DNA from: a virus
Strand: one strand, 5' to 3'
DNA length: 36,724 nt
IMG/VR virus record: IMGVR_UViG_3300033153_012499
Span: 1 to 36,724 of that record
Positions 23,159-29,839 of this stretch are shown here, piece by piece. The position numbers and the translations under genes were made by a program. Within the stretch, counting starts at the first letter, position 1. Each line of letters begins with the position of its first letter. The notes under the pieces are model-generated. The model was given only the letters and a program-made list of their open reading frames with translations, made no database searches and was not told the origin of the DNA.

Positions 23159-23317
23159 TTAGAAATCATTAATTTTGCAGGTAATAACGAGTGTCATCAT
23201 CACGATCTCGTCGAGTTGCCGATTGAGCCTCCAAGCGAGATGTTTGAGTTGGCGTTTCATCGAAGTCATTCTCACCCGCAAAATCCGATCAGTCAAATAA
23301 GTTCTATTGCTAAACAT
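23159..23317 (-). CDS. First gene of the minus-strand operon, basic 52-aa protein
   Basis: From ATG 23317 the product begins MFSNRTYLTDRILRVRMTSM and is rich in Arg and Leu. An in-frame TTG at 23362 would add 15 residues. It is the gene nearest the minus-strand promoter at 23377-23405. Small basic helical first genes are common in early operons, but I recognise no family. Confidence 0.5.
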   Translation of the reverse strand: MFSNRTYLTDRILRVRMTSMKRQLKHLAWRLNRQLDEIVMMTLVITCKINDF

Positions 23318-23376
23318 TAAAAAGTCTGTTGATATAACTTTAACTTTTTTTAAAACACTCAAAACAAAGCTAAATT

Positions 23377-23405
23377 GTTAAAATCGGTTTTACAAAAAAG
23401 GTCAA
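23377..23405 (-). promoter_or_regulatory. Promoter of the minus-strand early operon
   Basis: On the minus strand TTGACC (23405-23400) is followed after 17 bases by TTTAAC (23382-23377). It faces away from the plus-strand promoter at 23435, making a compact divergent control region with no gene between. The -10 is imperfect. Confidence 0.5.
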
Positions 23406-23434
23406 TACGCGACCAAAACATTGTTTGTTTTTAC

Positions 23435-23463
23435 TTGACTTTCGGTTTTTGATTTGCTAAAAT
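23435..23463 (+). promoter_or_regulatory. Strong sigma70-type promoter for the lysis genes
   Basis: TTGACT (23435-23440), 17-base spacer and TAAAAT (23458-23463), with a TG at -15/-14 that makes an extended -10. It is the best promoter in the window. The transcript would have a leader of about 90 bases before ATG 23558, containing a GGCGGGGGAGG tract. Confidence 0.75.
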
Positions 23464-23557
23464 GTAGTCAAATAATTGCTCCTTGAAATCTTGTTCAAAT
23501 TTATCGGCGGGGGAGGTTCACTATTAAAATAGCCGAAGCAGCTTTTTAATTTAATTT

Positions 23558-24235
23558 ATGAATTATGCAAAACCCCCAAAGTCTCGGAAACCCGAGCAAA
23601 CACAAAACCATCTTCGCCAACACAACAGCGGCGGTCGTGGTGTCTTCTATTATTTTAGCCTTTTTGTTTCTGTTTTTATGCTCATCGTTTTGGTCGCCTC
23701 GTTCAGGATTCCAAATATTGGCGGACAAGGAAGCGAGAGCTTTATCGGAAATATCCACCTCACTCGCGAAATTAGCGGAGGAGGAAATCAATCTCTCGAA
23801 TTGGCGGAGCTATCGAGGGGAGATCGAGCAAGCGCAAAACAAATTAGCGCACGAACGAGAAAGTTTAGTGCTACAAAATCAAATGTCGACGACGACACAA
23901 ACGAACTAATTTCCTACGCCTACGATCAATGCGGAAAAGATTTCGTCCTCACCATCGAGGGAGAAAACGGATTGTGGAAGTGGGATCGTCGATCAATAGT
24001 AAAAGGAGCCGGAGGATATTATGCCTACGGAATTTGCCAGTTTTACGACAAATACCATCACGATTTTATTTTCAACACCGACGGAAGTTTCACAGAGGAA
24101 TTCAAAGACTCATACAAACAAATTGATAGGTGTTGCGGAGTTTACAAAAACGCAGAATCTCGCGGGATTCTCAACACTACATTTTATGCCTATCCTCATC
24201 GGTATAAAAATGCAAAACTCTACACATTCAATTAA
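23558..24235 (+). CDS. Membrane-anchored lysozyme-like endolysin
   Basis: The product is 225 aa if translated from ATG 23558. Residues about 31-50 form a membrane helix (FYYFSLFVSVFMLIVLVASF). Residues 51-110 are a polar linker overlapping another gene. From about residue 114 comes a lysozyme or transglycosylase-like domain: ELISYAYDQCGKDFVLTIEG, NGLWKWDRRS and YYAYGICQFYDKYHHDF. The Glu in LTIEGENGLW is the probable catalytic acid. The first third of the frame coincides with a second ORF (23565-23909) that has better coding character there, so the N-terminus is uncertain. No internal ATG lies close to the lysozyme domain. Confidence 0.65.
   Translation: MNYAKPPKSRKPEQTQNHLRQHNSGGRGVFYYFSLFVSVFMLIVLVASFRIPNIGGQGSESFIGNIHLTREISGGGNQSLELAELSRGDRASAKQISARTRKFSATKSNVDDDTNELISYAYDQCGKDFVLTIEGENGLWKWDRRSIVKGAGGYYAYGICQFYDKYHHDFIFNTDGSFTEEFKDSYKQIDRCCGVYKNAESRGILNTTFYAYPHRYKNAKLYTFN
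23565..23909 (+). CDS. Membrane/coiled-coil protein overlapping the lysozyme gene (spanin candidate)
   Basis: The product is 114 aa, starting 7 bases after the lysozyme ATG in another frame. It has one N-terminal membrane helix (AAVVVSSIILAFLFLFLCSSF), then a clean coiled coil (EARALSEISTSLAKLAEEEIN and EIEQAQNKLAHERESL). This is the layout of an inner-membrane spanin. Codon use is natural for this genome. The whole gene lies within the lysozyme ORF, and its stop falls where the lysozyme domain begins. Expression could be by choice between the two starts or by a -1 shift. Confidence 0.6.
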   Translation: MQNPQSLGNPSKHKTIFANTTAAVVVSSIILAFLFLFLCSSFWSPRSGFQILADKEARALSEISTSLAKLAEEEINLSNWRSYRGEIEQAQNKLAHERESLVLQNQMSTTTQTN

Positions 24236-24277
24236 AATCAAAACAAACTCGCTCGTCGATAAATTTAAACAATCCAA

Positions 24278-24454
24278 ATGATCTGCCCAAAATGTAAAGG
24301 CTCGGGGGAATTGTGCGACCTACTCGTTTCCGAGTCAGGAGGGGGTGCTGGGTGGACGAATTTTAGAAAGTGCGACCGGTGCCGGGGAAAAGGAAAAGTC
24401 CCCGATATTTCAAAAAAAACATCACTTGAAAAGCTTTTCGCAAAGTGCAGTTGA
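24278..24454 (+). CDS. DnaJ-type zinc-finger miniprotein
   Basis: The product is 58 aa, ATG 24278 to TGA 24452-24454. It has two CxxCxGxG-type motifs, CPKCKGSG at 3-10 and CDRCRGKG at 32-39, the arrangement of a minimal DnaJ-like zinc domain. The tail is basic. It ends 3 bases from the convergent M15 endolysin gene. It could be an adaptor for nucleic acid or for the host chaperone machinery. Confidence 0.7.
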   Translation: MICPKCKGSGELCDLLVSESGGGAGWTNFRKCDRCRGKGKVPDISKKTSLEKLFAKCS

Positions 24455-24457
24455 GAA

Positions 24458-25033
24458 CTATCCGTTCCGCGCAGTCTCGGCGAGGGCGTGAGCGCGGTTT
24501 TTCAACTCCACGCTTTTCTCGATCATCCGTTCGCCTTCTTTCGCAATCTTGTCGGCTTCCACCCACAGCTCTTTCGCGATTTTTTCTGATTCATCCATAA
24601 TTTGAAGTTTTAAATCGTATTTTTTGGAGTGCTGTAAATGCACTGATTCCCGAGGATAAAGTGATTCGAGTTTGTGCTTTTTCCCGAGTTCGCGCAACTT
24701 TTTCCAGTCGCCATACCACGAATATCCATCGCCGTAATCAAAGCAAAAATCCACAGCGTCGCCGAGAATGTGGAGCGAGCGCGTTGTCCAAGTTATGGTC
24801 GGTGATTTCGGAGACGAATAACCCCACCACGCAGAATCAAACGGATATGCCCACATCATTTGCAACCTATTGCGACCCTTTCCGTAAAGATAAGCCTGTC
24901 TTTCTTTGGTGCGGCGAGTTTCAAAAATTACAAGATTCGGTAGCTCGGTTTTCGCTTCGTCTAAAAGTGCCAAAACTTTTCGCTGGCACATCGGTGAGAG
25001 TTGATACACATCGAAGTTTCTGCCGACTGACAT
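24458..25033 (-). CDS. M15-family peptidase endolysin
   Basis: The product is 191 aa. Zinc peptidase motifs: FETRRTKERQAYLYGKGR (substrate-binding start of the fold), TRSLHILGDAVDFCFDYG (SxHxxGxAxD) and RESVHLQHS (third His). Family members cut the L-Ala-D-Glu or D-Ala cross-link of peptidoglycan. Residues about 145-191 add a helical tail (SEKIAKELWVEADKIAKEGE) that may bind the wall or a partner. It has its own promoter with a perfect TTGACA, and an almost leaderless start. It is a second lytic enzyme beside the lysozyme-like protein. Confidence 0.85.
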   Translation of the reverse strand: MSVGRNFDVYQLSPMCQRKVLALLDEAKTELPNLVIFETRRTKERQAYLYGKGRNRLQMMWAYPFDSAWWGYSSPKSPTITWTTRSLHILGDAVDFCFDYGDGYSWYGDWKKLRELGKKHKLESLYPRESVHLQHSKKYDLKLQIMDESEKIAKELWVEADKIAKEGERMIEKSVELKNRAHALAETARNG

Positions 25034-25040
25034 AACTTAA

Positions 25041-25068
25041 TTTTTATACATCGCGCGAAGTTTGTCAA
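25041..25068 (-). promoter_or_regulatory. Promoter of the M15 endolysin gene
   Basis: Minus strand: TTGACA (25068-25063), 16 bases, then TAAAAA (25046-25041). The ATG begins 7 bases past the -10, so transcription should start at or within a base or two of the start codon (leaderless or nearly so). Confidence 0.65.
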
Positions 25069-25134
25069 TCGTTTTTTGTCGCTTTTTTTTGGGGGGGGTG
25101 TAAGATTGGGCGCAGATGACTTCACTTCTCACAA

Positions 25135-25320
25135 ATGCCTGACGAAAATAAAATCTCAAAAGAACAAATCCTCACCGCGATCACTGCGTGGTATTTTGAC
25201 GATTTACCTTTTATTGAGCGGGTGAACGACATAACCTTTCACCAAAAAAGAAAACTCCAAGCCATAAAAGGCGGAAAACTTGACTACACTTCTAACCCCA
25301 CTAATAATGGCAAAAATTAG
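25135..25320 (+). CDS. Hypothetical 61-aa protein before the replication initiator
   Basis: It begins MPDENKISKEQILTAITAWY and continues FDDLPFIERVNDITFHQKRKL, a helical pattern. The upstream DNA has a run of T then G and a possible weak promoter (TTGTCG at 25076, TAAGAT at 25101; the 19-base spacer is long). It overlaps the initiator start by 14 bases. Possibly a small regulator of replication. No family recognised. Confidence 0.55.
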   Translation: MPDENKISKEQILTAITAWYFDDLPFIERVNDITFHQKRKLQAIKGGKLDYTSNPTNNGKN

Positions 25321-26074
25321 AGCAATTAAACCTGAATTTTGGAGCGACGACGAACTCGCCGACTGCACTCCGTTTGCGCGTTTGTTTTTTATTGGACTGT
25401 GGAATTTCGCTGATGACAACGGAGTTTTTAAATGGAGACCTCGAAAATTAAAAGCGCAGATTCTCCCATTTGACAAAATAGACGAAAACAAGCTGTTGTC
25501 TGAATTATTAAAGAGCGGACATATTAAAAAGTTTGAATTTGAAGAACAGTTTTTTGGAATTATTAAAAATCTCACGATTCACCAAAGAATCGACCAAAGG
25601 TATTTTAAAGAAATCATAAATGGCTTTAACAAGCTGAAAAATAAGCTACTCGACGAGCACCCCGCGTGTGCTCTGCGTGCACCCTCCACTGATGGTGATG
25701 GTGATGGTGATGGTGATGGTGATGGTGATGGTGAACTCGTCGCTACCGCGACGAGCGACGAACCCAAAATTATAAAACCGAAAAAAGGAAAAAATACTGA
25801 AATTGAAAAACTCTTTTCTTTTATTGAAAAGAAAACAGGACTACCTCCGGTGGCAGGTGTGAAGTCTCGGCAATTCGCGTGGAACTTAATCCGCCAATTC
25901 CAAAAAAACTATCCCGATCAAAATCCCGCCGACCTCGCTTGCCGAATTGTTGAGCTCGCGACAAAACTAAACGACGGCTGGCATTCCACAAAAGCGCACG
26001 ATCCAAAACACTTATTTTATAATTGGCAAGAAATTTTGCAAAAATCGAAAGGCAAAACACCTGTTTCATTTTAA
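25307..26074 (+). CDS. Replication initiator-like protein
   Basis: The product is 255 aa from ATG 25307, which follows tctaaccccactaataATG; an upstream in-frame ATG at 25280 lacks this. The N-terminus (KIRAIKPEFWSDDELADCTPFARLFFIGLWNFADDNG) is typical of phage replication proteins with a winged-helix DNA-binding domain. A linker of seven Asp-Gly pairs divides it from a C-terminal helical domain (FSFIEKKTGLPPV and AHDPKHLFYNWQEILQ), the kind of region that contacts the helicase. It precedes the DnaB-type helicase with one small gene between, the usual O-P or DnaD-DnaB order. It likely opens the origin and loads the helicase. Confidence 0.75.
   Translation: MAKIRAIKPEFWSDDELADCTPFARLFFIGLWNFADDNGVFKWRPRKLKAQILPFDKIDENKLLSELLKSGHIKKFEFEEQFFGIIKNLTIHQRIDQRYFKEIINGFNKLKNKLLDEHPACALRAPSTDGDGDGDGDGDGDGELVATATSDEPKIIKPKKGKNTEIEKLFSFIEKKTGLPPVAGVKSRQFAWNLIRQFQKNYPDQNPADLACRIVELATKLNDGWHSTKAHDPKHLFYNWQEILQKSKGKTPVSF
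25691..25732 (+). repeat. Seven tandem GATGGT hexamers inside the initiator gene
   Basis: Seven uninterrupted copies of GATGGT (42 bases) encode an Asp-Gly linker. The run lies between the two domains of the replication protein, comparable in position to the iterons of the lambda origin within gene O. It may be an origin element, a slippage-prone linker, or both. Confidence 0.9.
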
Positions 26075-26084
26075 TTTTTATTTT

Positions 26085-26315
26085 ATGACCCAAATCCAAA
26101 AATTCGAGCCACGGCTTGAAATCACAACGAAAGACGGGAAAGTCTTTCACACGCCGGTAAAAAATAAAAGCGCGCTGTTCGCGCATTTAAATTCCGATAA
26201 ATTTATCGAGATAGATGGTGTGATCCTTTCGAGTTTTAATATCATCCGCGTGGAAGAGGAGAACAGAAAACAACCACCACGCAAAAAAGACGAGGACGGA
26301 ATTTTTTATACTTAA
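26085..26315 (+). CDS. Hypothetical 76-aa protein
   Basis: It begins MTQIQKFEPRLEITTKDGKV and has alternating strand-like sequence (HTPVKNKSALFAHLNSDKF, IDGVILSSFNIIRVEEE) with a basic tail. It is a small beta-type domain between initiator and helicase genes. Such a position suits a helicase loader accessory, but the sequence does not show it. Confidence 0.6.
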   Translation: MTQIQKFEPRLEITTKDGKVFHTPVKNKSALFAHLNSDKFIEIDGVILSSFNIIRVEEENRKQPPRKKDEDGIFYT

Positions 26316-26322
26316 TTTTATT

Positions 26323-27522
26323 ATGTTTTTCGAATCTACCGACAACGAAACAAATCTAATTGCGAGCCTCTTGCTCGATCCGGCGAAAACCGCGGACGCG
26401 ATTGACGGCGGAATTTCGGCTGAATCATTCGACAGCCCGCAACTTCGCACAATTTACGAAACACTGCTTGAACTTTTTACCCGCAATGGCGATTTTGATT
26501 TACCGCTCGTCGCGAACGAACTAAAATCGAAAGGAAAATTAAAAGAAATTGGCGGGCGTGGAGCGATCCTCGTGATCATTGACAGTATCTCGACGGCAAG
26601 TTTCGCGCACGAATATATTACAAAAATTCGCCACGCGGAAAAAGTAAAAAATGCTAAAAAATTTGGCACGCAACTCGCCGCCGCCAAAAGCTCGTCAGAG
26701 GTTGAGAAGATTTTTAGTGAGCTTTCGCAAAAAAAAGGGAACACCGAACTCGGCGAAAAAAGTTTTGAGGAATATTTGAATTTAGTTTTGCTCGAAGAGT
26801 CCGAGGGCAGAGCGCGGGGGATCAACACCGGCATCGGGAATCTCGACAGAATGACGGTCGGACTGCGCGCCGGACATTTTTGGGTAATCGGCGGATTATA
26901 CGGCACAGGCAAAACAACACTCGCACTCGAAATTTTGCGGAATATTTCGAAAGAAAATAAAGTCTTTTTTTACTCGCTCGAAATGGCGGGCGAGGAACTT
27001 TTAAAAAAAATCCGGTGGATGTATTTACAGAATCTCGGAAATAAAAACTCCGCGACCGACGCGACCGCGAAACTTAAAAACAATGTGGGGATTTTCACAA
27101 AAAAACAAAGCCTCGCGCAAATCGAAACGCACTTGCTCGCGCAAAAAGAAAAACCGAAAGTTGTATTTGTTGATTATATTCAGCTCATAGAGACCGGAGA
27201 CAAGGACGAATACCAGCGGACGACCAATGTGGCACGAGGGCTGAAAAATCTCGCCCAGCGGCTTGAAATCGCCATTGTGGGCGTTTCACAAGTGAGCCAC
27301 GAGTCGGCGAACAAGAAATTAAAAACGATCGGCTTTCGTGGCGGCGGAGAAATCGCCGCCGCGGTCGATGTGGGGATCATCCTTACCCGCGACGCTGAAT
27401 CAGAGAGCGGGCGGGAAGTTGTTCCGCTCACAGTCGATATTCGAAAAAATCGGCACGGCAGGAGCGGGGGGTTTGATTTGGGATTTAATACAAAAAATGG
27501 AATGATCTTGTTTGAAACATAA
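26323..27522 (+). CDS. dnaB: DnaB-family replicative helicase
   Basis: The product is 399 aa. The short N-terminal domain (ETNLIASLLLDP, then FDSPQLRTIYETLLELF) is the DnaB N-domain. The RecA-like motor has Walker A GLYGTGKT at 191-198, a FYSLEMAGEEL segment, Walker B KVVFVDYIQLI near 279-289, and VSQVSHES and RGGGEIAAAVDVGIIL in the place of the motif 4 and arginine-finger region. It is shorter than bacterial DnaB (about 470 aa), as often in phages. It unwinds the fork after loading by the initiator encoded upstream. Confidence 0.92.
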   Translation: MFFESTDNETNLIASLLLDPAKTADAIDGGISAESFDSPQLRTIYETLLELFTRNGDFDLPLVANELKSKGKLKEIGGRGAILVIIDSISTASFAHEYITKIRHAEKVKNAKKFGTQLAAAKSSSEVEKIFSELSQKKGNTELGEKSFEEYLNLVLLEESEGRARGINTGIGNLDRMTVGLRAGHFWVIGGLYGTGKTTLALEILRNISKENKVFFYSLEMAGEELLKKIRWMYLQNLGNKNSATDATAKLKNNVGIFTKKQSLAQIETHLLAQKEKPKVVFVDYIQLIETGDKDEYQRTTNVARGLKNLAQRLEIAIVGVSQVSHESANKKLKTIGFRGGGEIAAAVDVGIILTRDAESESGREVVPLTVDIRKNRHGRSGGFDLGFNTKNGMILFET

Positions 27523-27526
27523 ACTA

Positions 27527-27556
27527 TTGACTTTCTATTTTAATTCAAAAAATACA
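27527..27556 (+). promoter_or_regulatory. Possible promoter before the guide-RNA-like segment
   Basis: A consensus-type -35, TTGACT (27527-27532), lies just after the helicase stop. The -10 (AAATAC or AATACA, near 27550) is weak. It would begin transcription a few bases before the structured segment at 27592. Confidence 0.35.
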
Positions 27557-27680
27557 GTTGGTGATTAAAGAACTCAAATATCGAATATATGCACCCACGG
27601 GGAGTGGGGGTGAGCCTGTGGAGTTGCCGACAGCAGTCGGGGCTGTGAAGCAGGAAACAAATTAGTTTGTGTGCTGTGCG
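27531..27680 (+). pseudogene. Remnant of a TnpB 3' end with omega-RNA-like hairpins
   Basis: One frame, open from a stop at 27528 to TAG 27663-27665, ends GSGGEPVELPTAVGAVKQE, a tail I recognise as typical of IS200/IS605 TnpB proteins. The rest of tnpB is absent. In these elements the last part of tnpB and the bases after it form the guide (omega) RNA. Here hairpins are visible at CACCC/GGGTG (27592-27596 with 27608-27612), CCGAC-AGCA-GTCGG (27627-27640) and ACAAA-TTAG-TTTGT (27657-27670). It may be a decayed insertion or a retained stand-alone RNA. The match comes from memory and was not checked by search. Confidence 0.5.
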
Positions 27681-27695
27681 ATTTAAAACTCAACA

Positions 27696-27896
27696 ATGAC
27701 TGACCGAAAAAATGTCGAAAAGTTTTTTGAATCCATCGTCTCAAAAATTGTCAAAGCAGAATTGACGATCGAAACGATTGAAGAGATGGAAGATGAACTC
27801 ATCGAAATAACTGGAAAATATTTTGCAATAATGCAAGCCATCAAGAAGAAAATAATCGAACTTGAACCCCCACCCACAGATAAACATAATCAATGA
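27696..27896 (+). CDS. Hypothetical 66-aa coiled-coil protein
   Basis: It begins MTDRKNVEKFFESIVSKIVK and is acidic and helical (ELTIETIEEMEDELIEITG), with a proline-rich end. It overlaps the next membrane peptide by 4 bp. No family recognised. Confidence 0.6.
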   Translation: MTDRKNVEKFFESIVSKIVKAELTIETIEEMEDELIEITGKYFAIMQAIKKKIIELEPPPTDKHNQ

Positions 27897-27997
27897 CCAC
27901 ACCACAAAATCTCGCAATTACCGATCAGATAATTTCCGCTTCTGAAATAATTTGGCTATTCTGCGTGATTGTGGCAGTAATTTTTATTTTAAAATGA
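27893..27997 (+). CDS. 34-aa membrane peptide
   Basis: The frame runs from ATG 27893 and begins MTTPQNLAITDQIISAS. A single hydrophobic helix (IIWLFCVIVAVIFIL) reaches the C-terminus. ATGA overlaps on both sides connect it to the coiled-coil gene and the HNH gene. Function unknown. Confidence 0.5.
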   Translation: MTTPQNLAITDQIISASEIIWLFCVIVAVIFILK

Positions 27998-28257
27998 AAA
28001 AGCATCAAAAAGTTTATCTCGAACATTTCAAAATAATCGAAGGCGAAATAGTCTTTTGCGAAAATTGTGCTAAAATTGCGGTGGATATTCACCACATCGA
28101 ACCGAGATCAAAATTCGGATCAAAAAGAAAAGGCGAGCAAGACAAAATAGAAAATCTTGTTGCTTTGTGCCGATCTTGCCATAACAGAGCGCACGGAATA
28201 AGACAACCAAAACTATCGGGAGAAGATTGGAAAAAGATGCACCGATGCAAGAATTAA
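27994..28257 (+). CDS. Small HNH endonuclease
   Basis: The product is 87 aa from ATG 27994, which overlaps the membrane peptide's stop. HNH core: CENC at 24-27, VDIHHIEPRSKFG, IENLVALCRSCHNRAH. It is a minimal HNH domain without extra DNA-binding fingers. It may be a recombination or packaging nuclease or a homing protein. Packaging is less likely, since the terminase genes are 2.5 kb away. Confidence 0.8.
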   Translation: MKKHQKVYLEHFKIIEGEIVFCENCAKIAVDIHHIEPRSKFGSKRKGEQDKIENLVALCRSCHNRAHGIRQPKLSGEDWKKMHRCKN

Positions 28258-28574
28258 AAATCAAACCATTTAGCATAAATTCAGCTTGGCGCGGCGGACG
28301 GAGATTCCGCACGAACGAATATAATGCCTTCATCGAGGAGATCGGGTGGCTGACAAAAGGTCATCCAAAATTCACCGGAAAGAAAATGCTCACCCTCGAA
28401 ATTAAAATTTTCCTCAACTCAATCGTAAAATCAGATGTCGATAATTTTATAAAAACACTTGTTGATTCTCTCGTAAAAAACGGTATAATTGAAGACGACC
28501 GATATATCAAAAAAATAGTGATTGAAAAATTCAGGAGTGATTACGAGTGCATCCAATATAAATTATCTGAATGA
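28245..28574 (+). CDS. rusA: RusA-family Holliday junction resolvase
   Basis: The product is 109 aa from ATG 28245. Diagnostic sequence: KSDVDNFIKTLVDSLVKNGIIEDDRYIKKI, containing the acidic residues of RusA (D in SDVDN and the DD before RY). It cuts four-way junctions formed during replication and recombination. It overlaps the HNH gene by 13 bases and the next gene by 4. Confidence 0.88.
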   Translation: MQELKIKPFSINSAWRGGRRFRTNEYNAFIEEIGWLTKGHPKFTGKKMLTLEIKIFLNSIVKSDVDNFIKTLVDSLVKNGIIEDDRYIKKIVIEKFRSDYECIQYKLSE

Positions 28575-28891
28575 CAAATCGAGCAAAAGAACGCAGAAAA
28601 CAACGCCTCTGGGAAAGAGGTCTCAATCATCAGTTTGAATGGATGCGGACGCTTTTTCTCCGATGGTCAAAAGGAAAAAAACTAAAAGAAATGAAAAAAA
28701 ACTTGGACGAATTTTTCGAGAATGTCAAAGATGAATTCACCCCCGAAGCCCTCGAACTTGGAAGAAAACAAGTCGAAGAAACAATCGACGAGCAAATCAA
28801 AAAAACAATCGACATTAAATTCATCAAAGGGAATGCGAAAAAAACTAAAAGTACGAAAAGCGATTTGCCGAGGGTGCGGGAAGAAGTTTAA
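28571..28891 (+). CDS. Hypothetical basic helical protein
   Basis: The product is 106 aa. It has a very basic N-terminus (MTNRAKERRKQRLWERGLN), an aromatic helix (FEWMRTLFLRWSKG) and a coiled-coil-like rest. It follows rusA with an ATGA overlap. Its 3' end overlaps the zinc-finger ORF. No domain recognised. Confidence 0.55.
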   Translation: MTNRAKERRKQRLWERGLNHQFEWMRTLFLRWSKGKKLKEMKKNLDEFFENVKDEFTPEALELGRKQVEETIDEQIKKTIDIKFIKGNAKKTKSTKSDLPRVREEV

Positions 28892-28973
28892 ATATAATCC
28901 GTCGTCCGAATATCAAATCAGAAATACTTGCTCCGACGAGTGCAGAAAATCAATCAACTCTAAATTTATTTAA
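28833..28973 (+). CDS. 46-aa zinc-finger protein
   Basis: From ATG 28833 the product begins MRKKLKVRKAICRGCGKKFK. The cysteines CRGC at 12-15 and CSDEC at 33-37 fit a treble-clef or FCS-like finger. It overlaps the preceding gene by 59 bases in another frame. Its stop TAA is part of the next gene's start motif. Confidence 0.55.
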   Translation: MRKKLKVRKAICRGCGKKFKYNPSSEYQIRNTCSDECRKSINSKFI

Positions 28974-28983
28974 CCCCTTTATT

Positions 28984-29346
28984 ATGTCTGAACAAGACAC
29001 ACCAGCTACTCCGGTTGCAGCAGGAGAACCAACCACTATGTCTAGCACACAGGCAAAAGTGGAGACTGGATTAAGTCCAGTTGACCCGGCGGAATATCAA
29101 CCGCAGGACGCGATCACCAATAAAGTTTTCACGCTTCGGGATGAAATCAAGGTTGCGGCAAATGGGACAAAAGCACTTGCCAGAAATCTCAAAAGAGGTG
29201 ATTTCGCTTGTCCTCTCGATGGAGCAGATGTTGACGAAATGATCGAAAACTCGATCATCGCTTTTCGCCACCTCGAAGATGCCGCGATGCGTCTCGGAAA
29301 AGTGATGCAAGCCAAAAATGGCGGCGTTTCGATTTTATCTAAATAA
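28984..29346 (+). CDS. Helical-hairpin protein, possible Acb2/Tad1-type nucleotide sponge
   Basis: The product is 120 aa. The N-terminal 35 residues are Pro/Thr-rich and probably disordered. The body is two helices: KVFTLRDEIKVAANGTKALA, then DVDEMIENSIIAFRHLEDAAMRLGKVMQA, ending in GGVSI. Phage proteins with this type of C-terminal helix form the hairpin group to which the cyclic-nucleotide sponges Acb2 and Tad1 belong. My match is from general resemblance only. It is adjacent to tad2 and has a matching start region (ttaacccctttattATG), so the two look like a cassette. Confidence 0.5.
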   Translation: MSEQDTPATPVAAGEPTTMSSTQAKVETGLSPVDPAEYQPQDAITNKVFTLRDEIKVAANGTKALARNLKRGDFACPLDGADVDEMIENSIIAFRHLEDAAMRLGKVMQAKNGGVSILSK

Positions 29347-29364
29347 TTTTTAACCCCTTATTTT

Positions 29365-29679
29365 ATGTCTGATAAAGACAAAACAGCCACTCCGGCTGAA
29401 ATAGGAGAGGAGGCAGGGATTCTTAAAAACATTGGTTTCTCAAAAGCACTGGAAGTGCTGAAACGAGGCGGAACAGTAGCTCGCGCAGGTTGGAACGGCA
29501 AAGGTATGTTCATCAAGATTCAAACACCCGATGAAAATAGCAAGATGGGTTTGCCCTACATCTACATTTCGACTGTGGATGGAAAACTCGTTCCGTGGCT
29601 CGCAAGCCAAACCGATCTCCTCGCGGAAGAAGATTGGGTTGTTTTGACCGATCCATCTTACAGCATCGACGGCGAGTAG
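29365..29679 (+). CDS. tad2: Thoeris anti-defence protein Tad2 (DUF2829)
   Basis: The product is 104 aa. The DUF2829 signature is complete: FSKALEVLKRGGTVARAGWNGKGMFI, then GLPYIYISTVDGKLVPWLAS and LLAEEDWVVL. Tad2 proteins bind cyclic ADP-ribose signal molecules made by Thoeris TIR proteins and so block the NADase effector. Here an extra N-terminal stretch of about 20 residues precedes the domain (MSDKDKTATPAEIGEEAG), similar in style to the start of the neighbouring gene. It carries the start motif ttaaccccttattttATG. Confidence 0.85.
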   Translation: MSDKDKTATPAEIGEEAGILKNIGFSKALEVLKRGGTVARAGWNGKGMFIKIQTPDENSKMGLPYIYISTVDGKLVPWLASQTDLLAEEDWVVLTDPSYSIDGE

Positions 29680-29710
29680 CCGCTCGATTGCTCGCGAAAA
29701 ATTATATCCA

Positions 29711-29836
29711 ATGAAAAAAACTGAAAAAATCACGATGACGGGAAAAGAGTTTGTTAAATCTCTCCAATCTGTCTGTCGAGAATTAAAAAAACAGATCCGA
29801 GAAGACAAAAAGAAAATCGAAGGAATTTATTTTTAA
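29711..29836 (+). CDS. 41-aa basic peptide after tad2
   Basis: The frame runs ATG 29711 to TAA 29834-29836. It begins MKKTEKITMTGKEFVKSLQS and is a Lys-rich helix with one Cys, ending in GIYF. It lies between tad2 and the pseudoknotted RNA. The composition looks real, but no family is known to me. Confidence 0.45.
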   Translation: MKKTEKITMTGKEFVKSLQSVCRELKKQIREDKKKIEGIYF

Positions 29837-29839
29837 ATT

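Noticed and set aside
24210-24281. 23-aa ORF at the end of the lysozyme gene, ending in an ATGA overlap with the zinc-finger gene
   Set aside because: It is too short to tell from chance. It could serve only as a coupling peptide.
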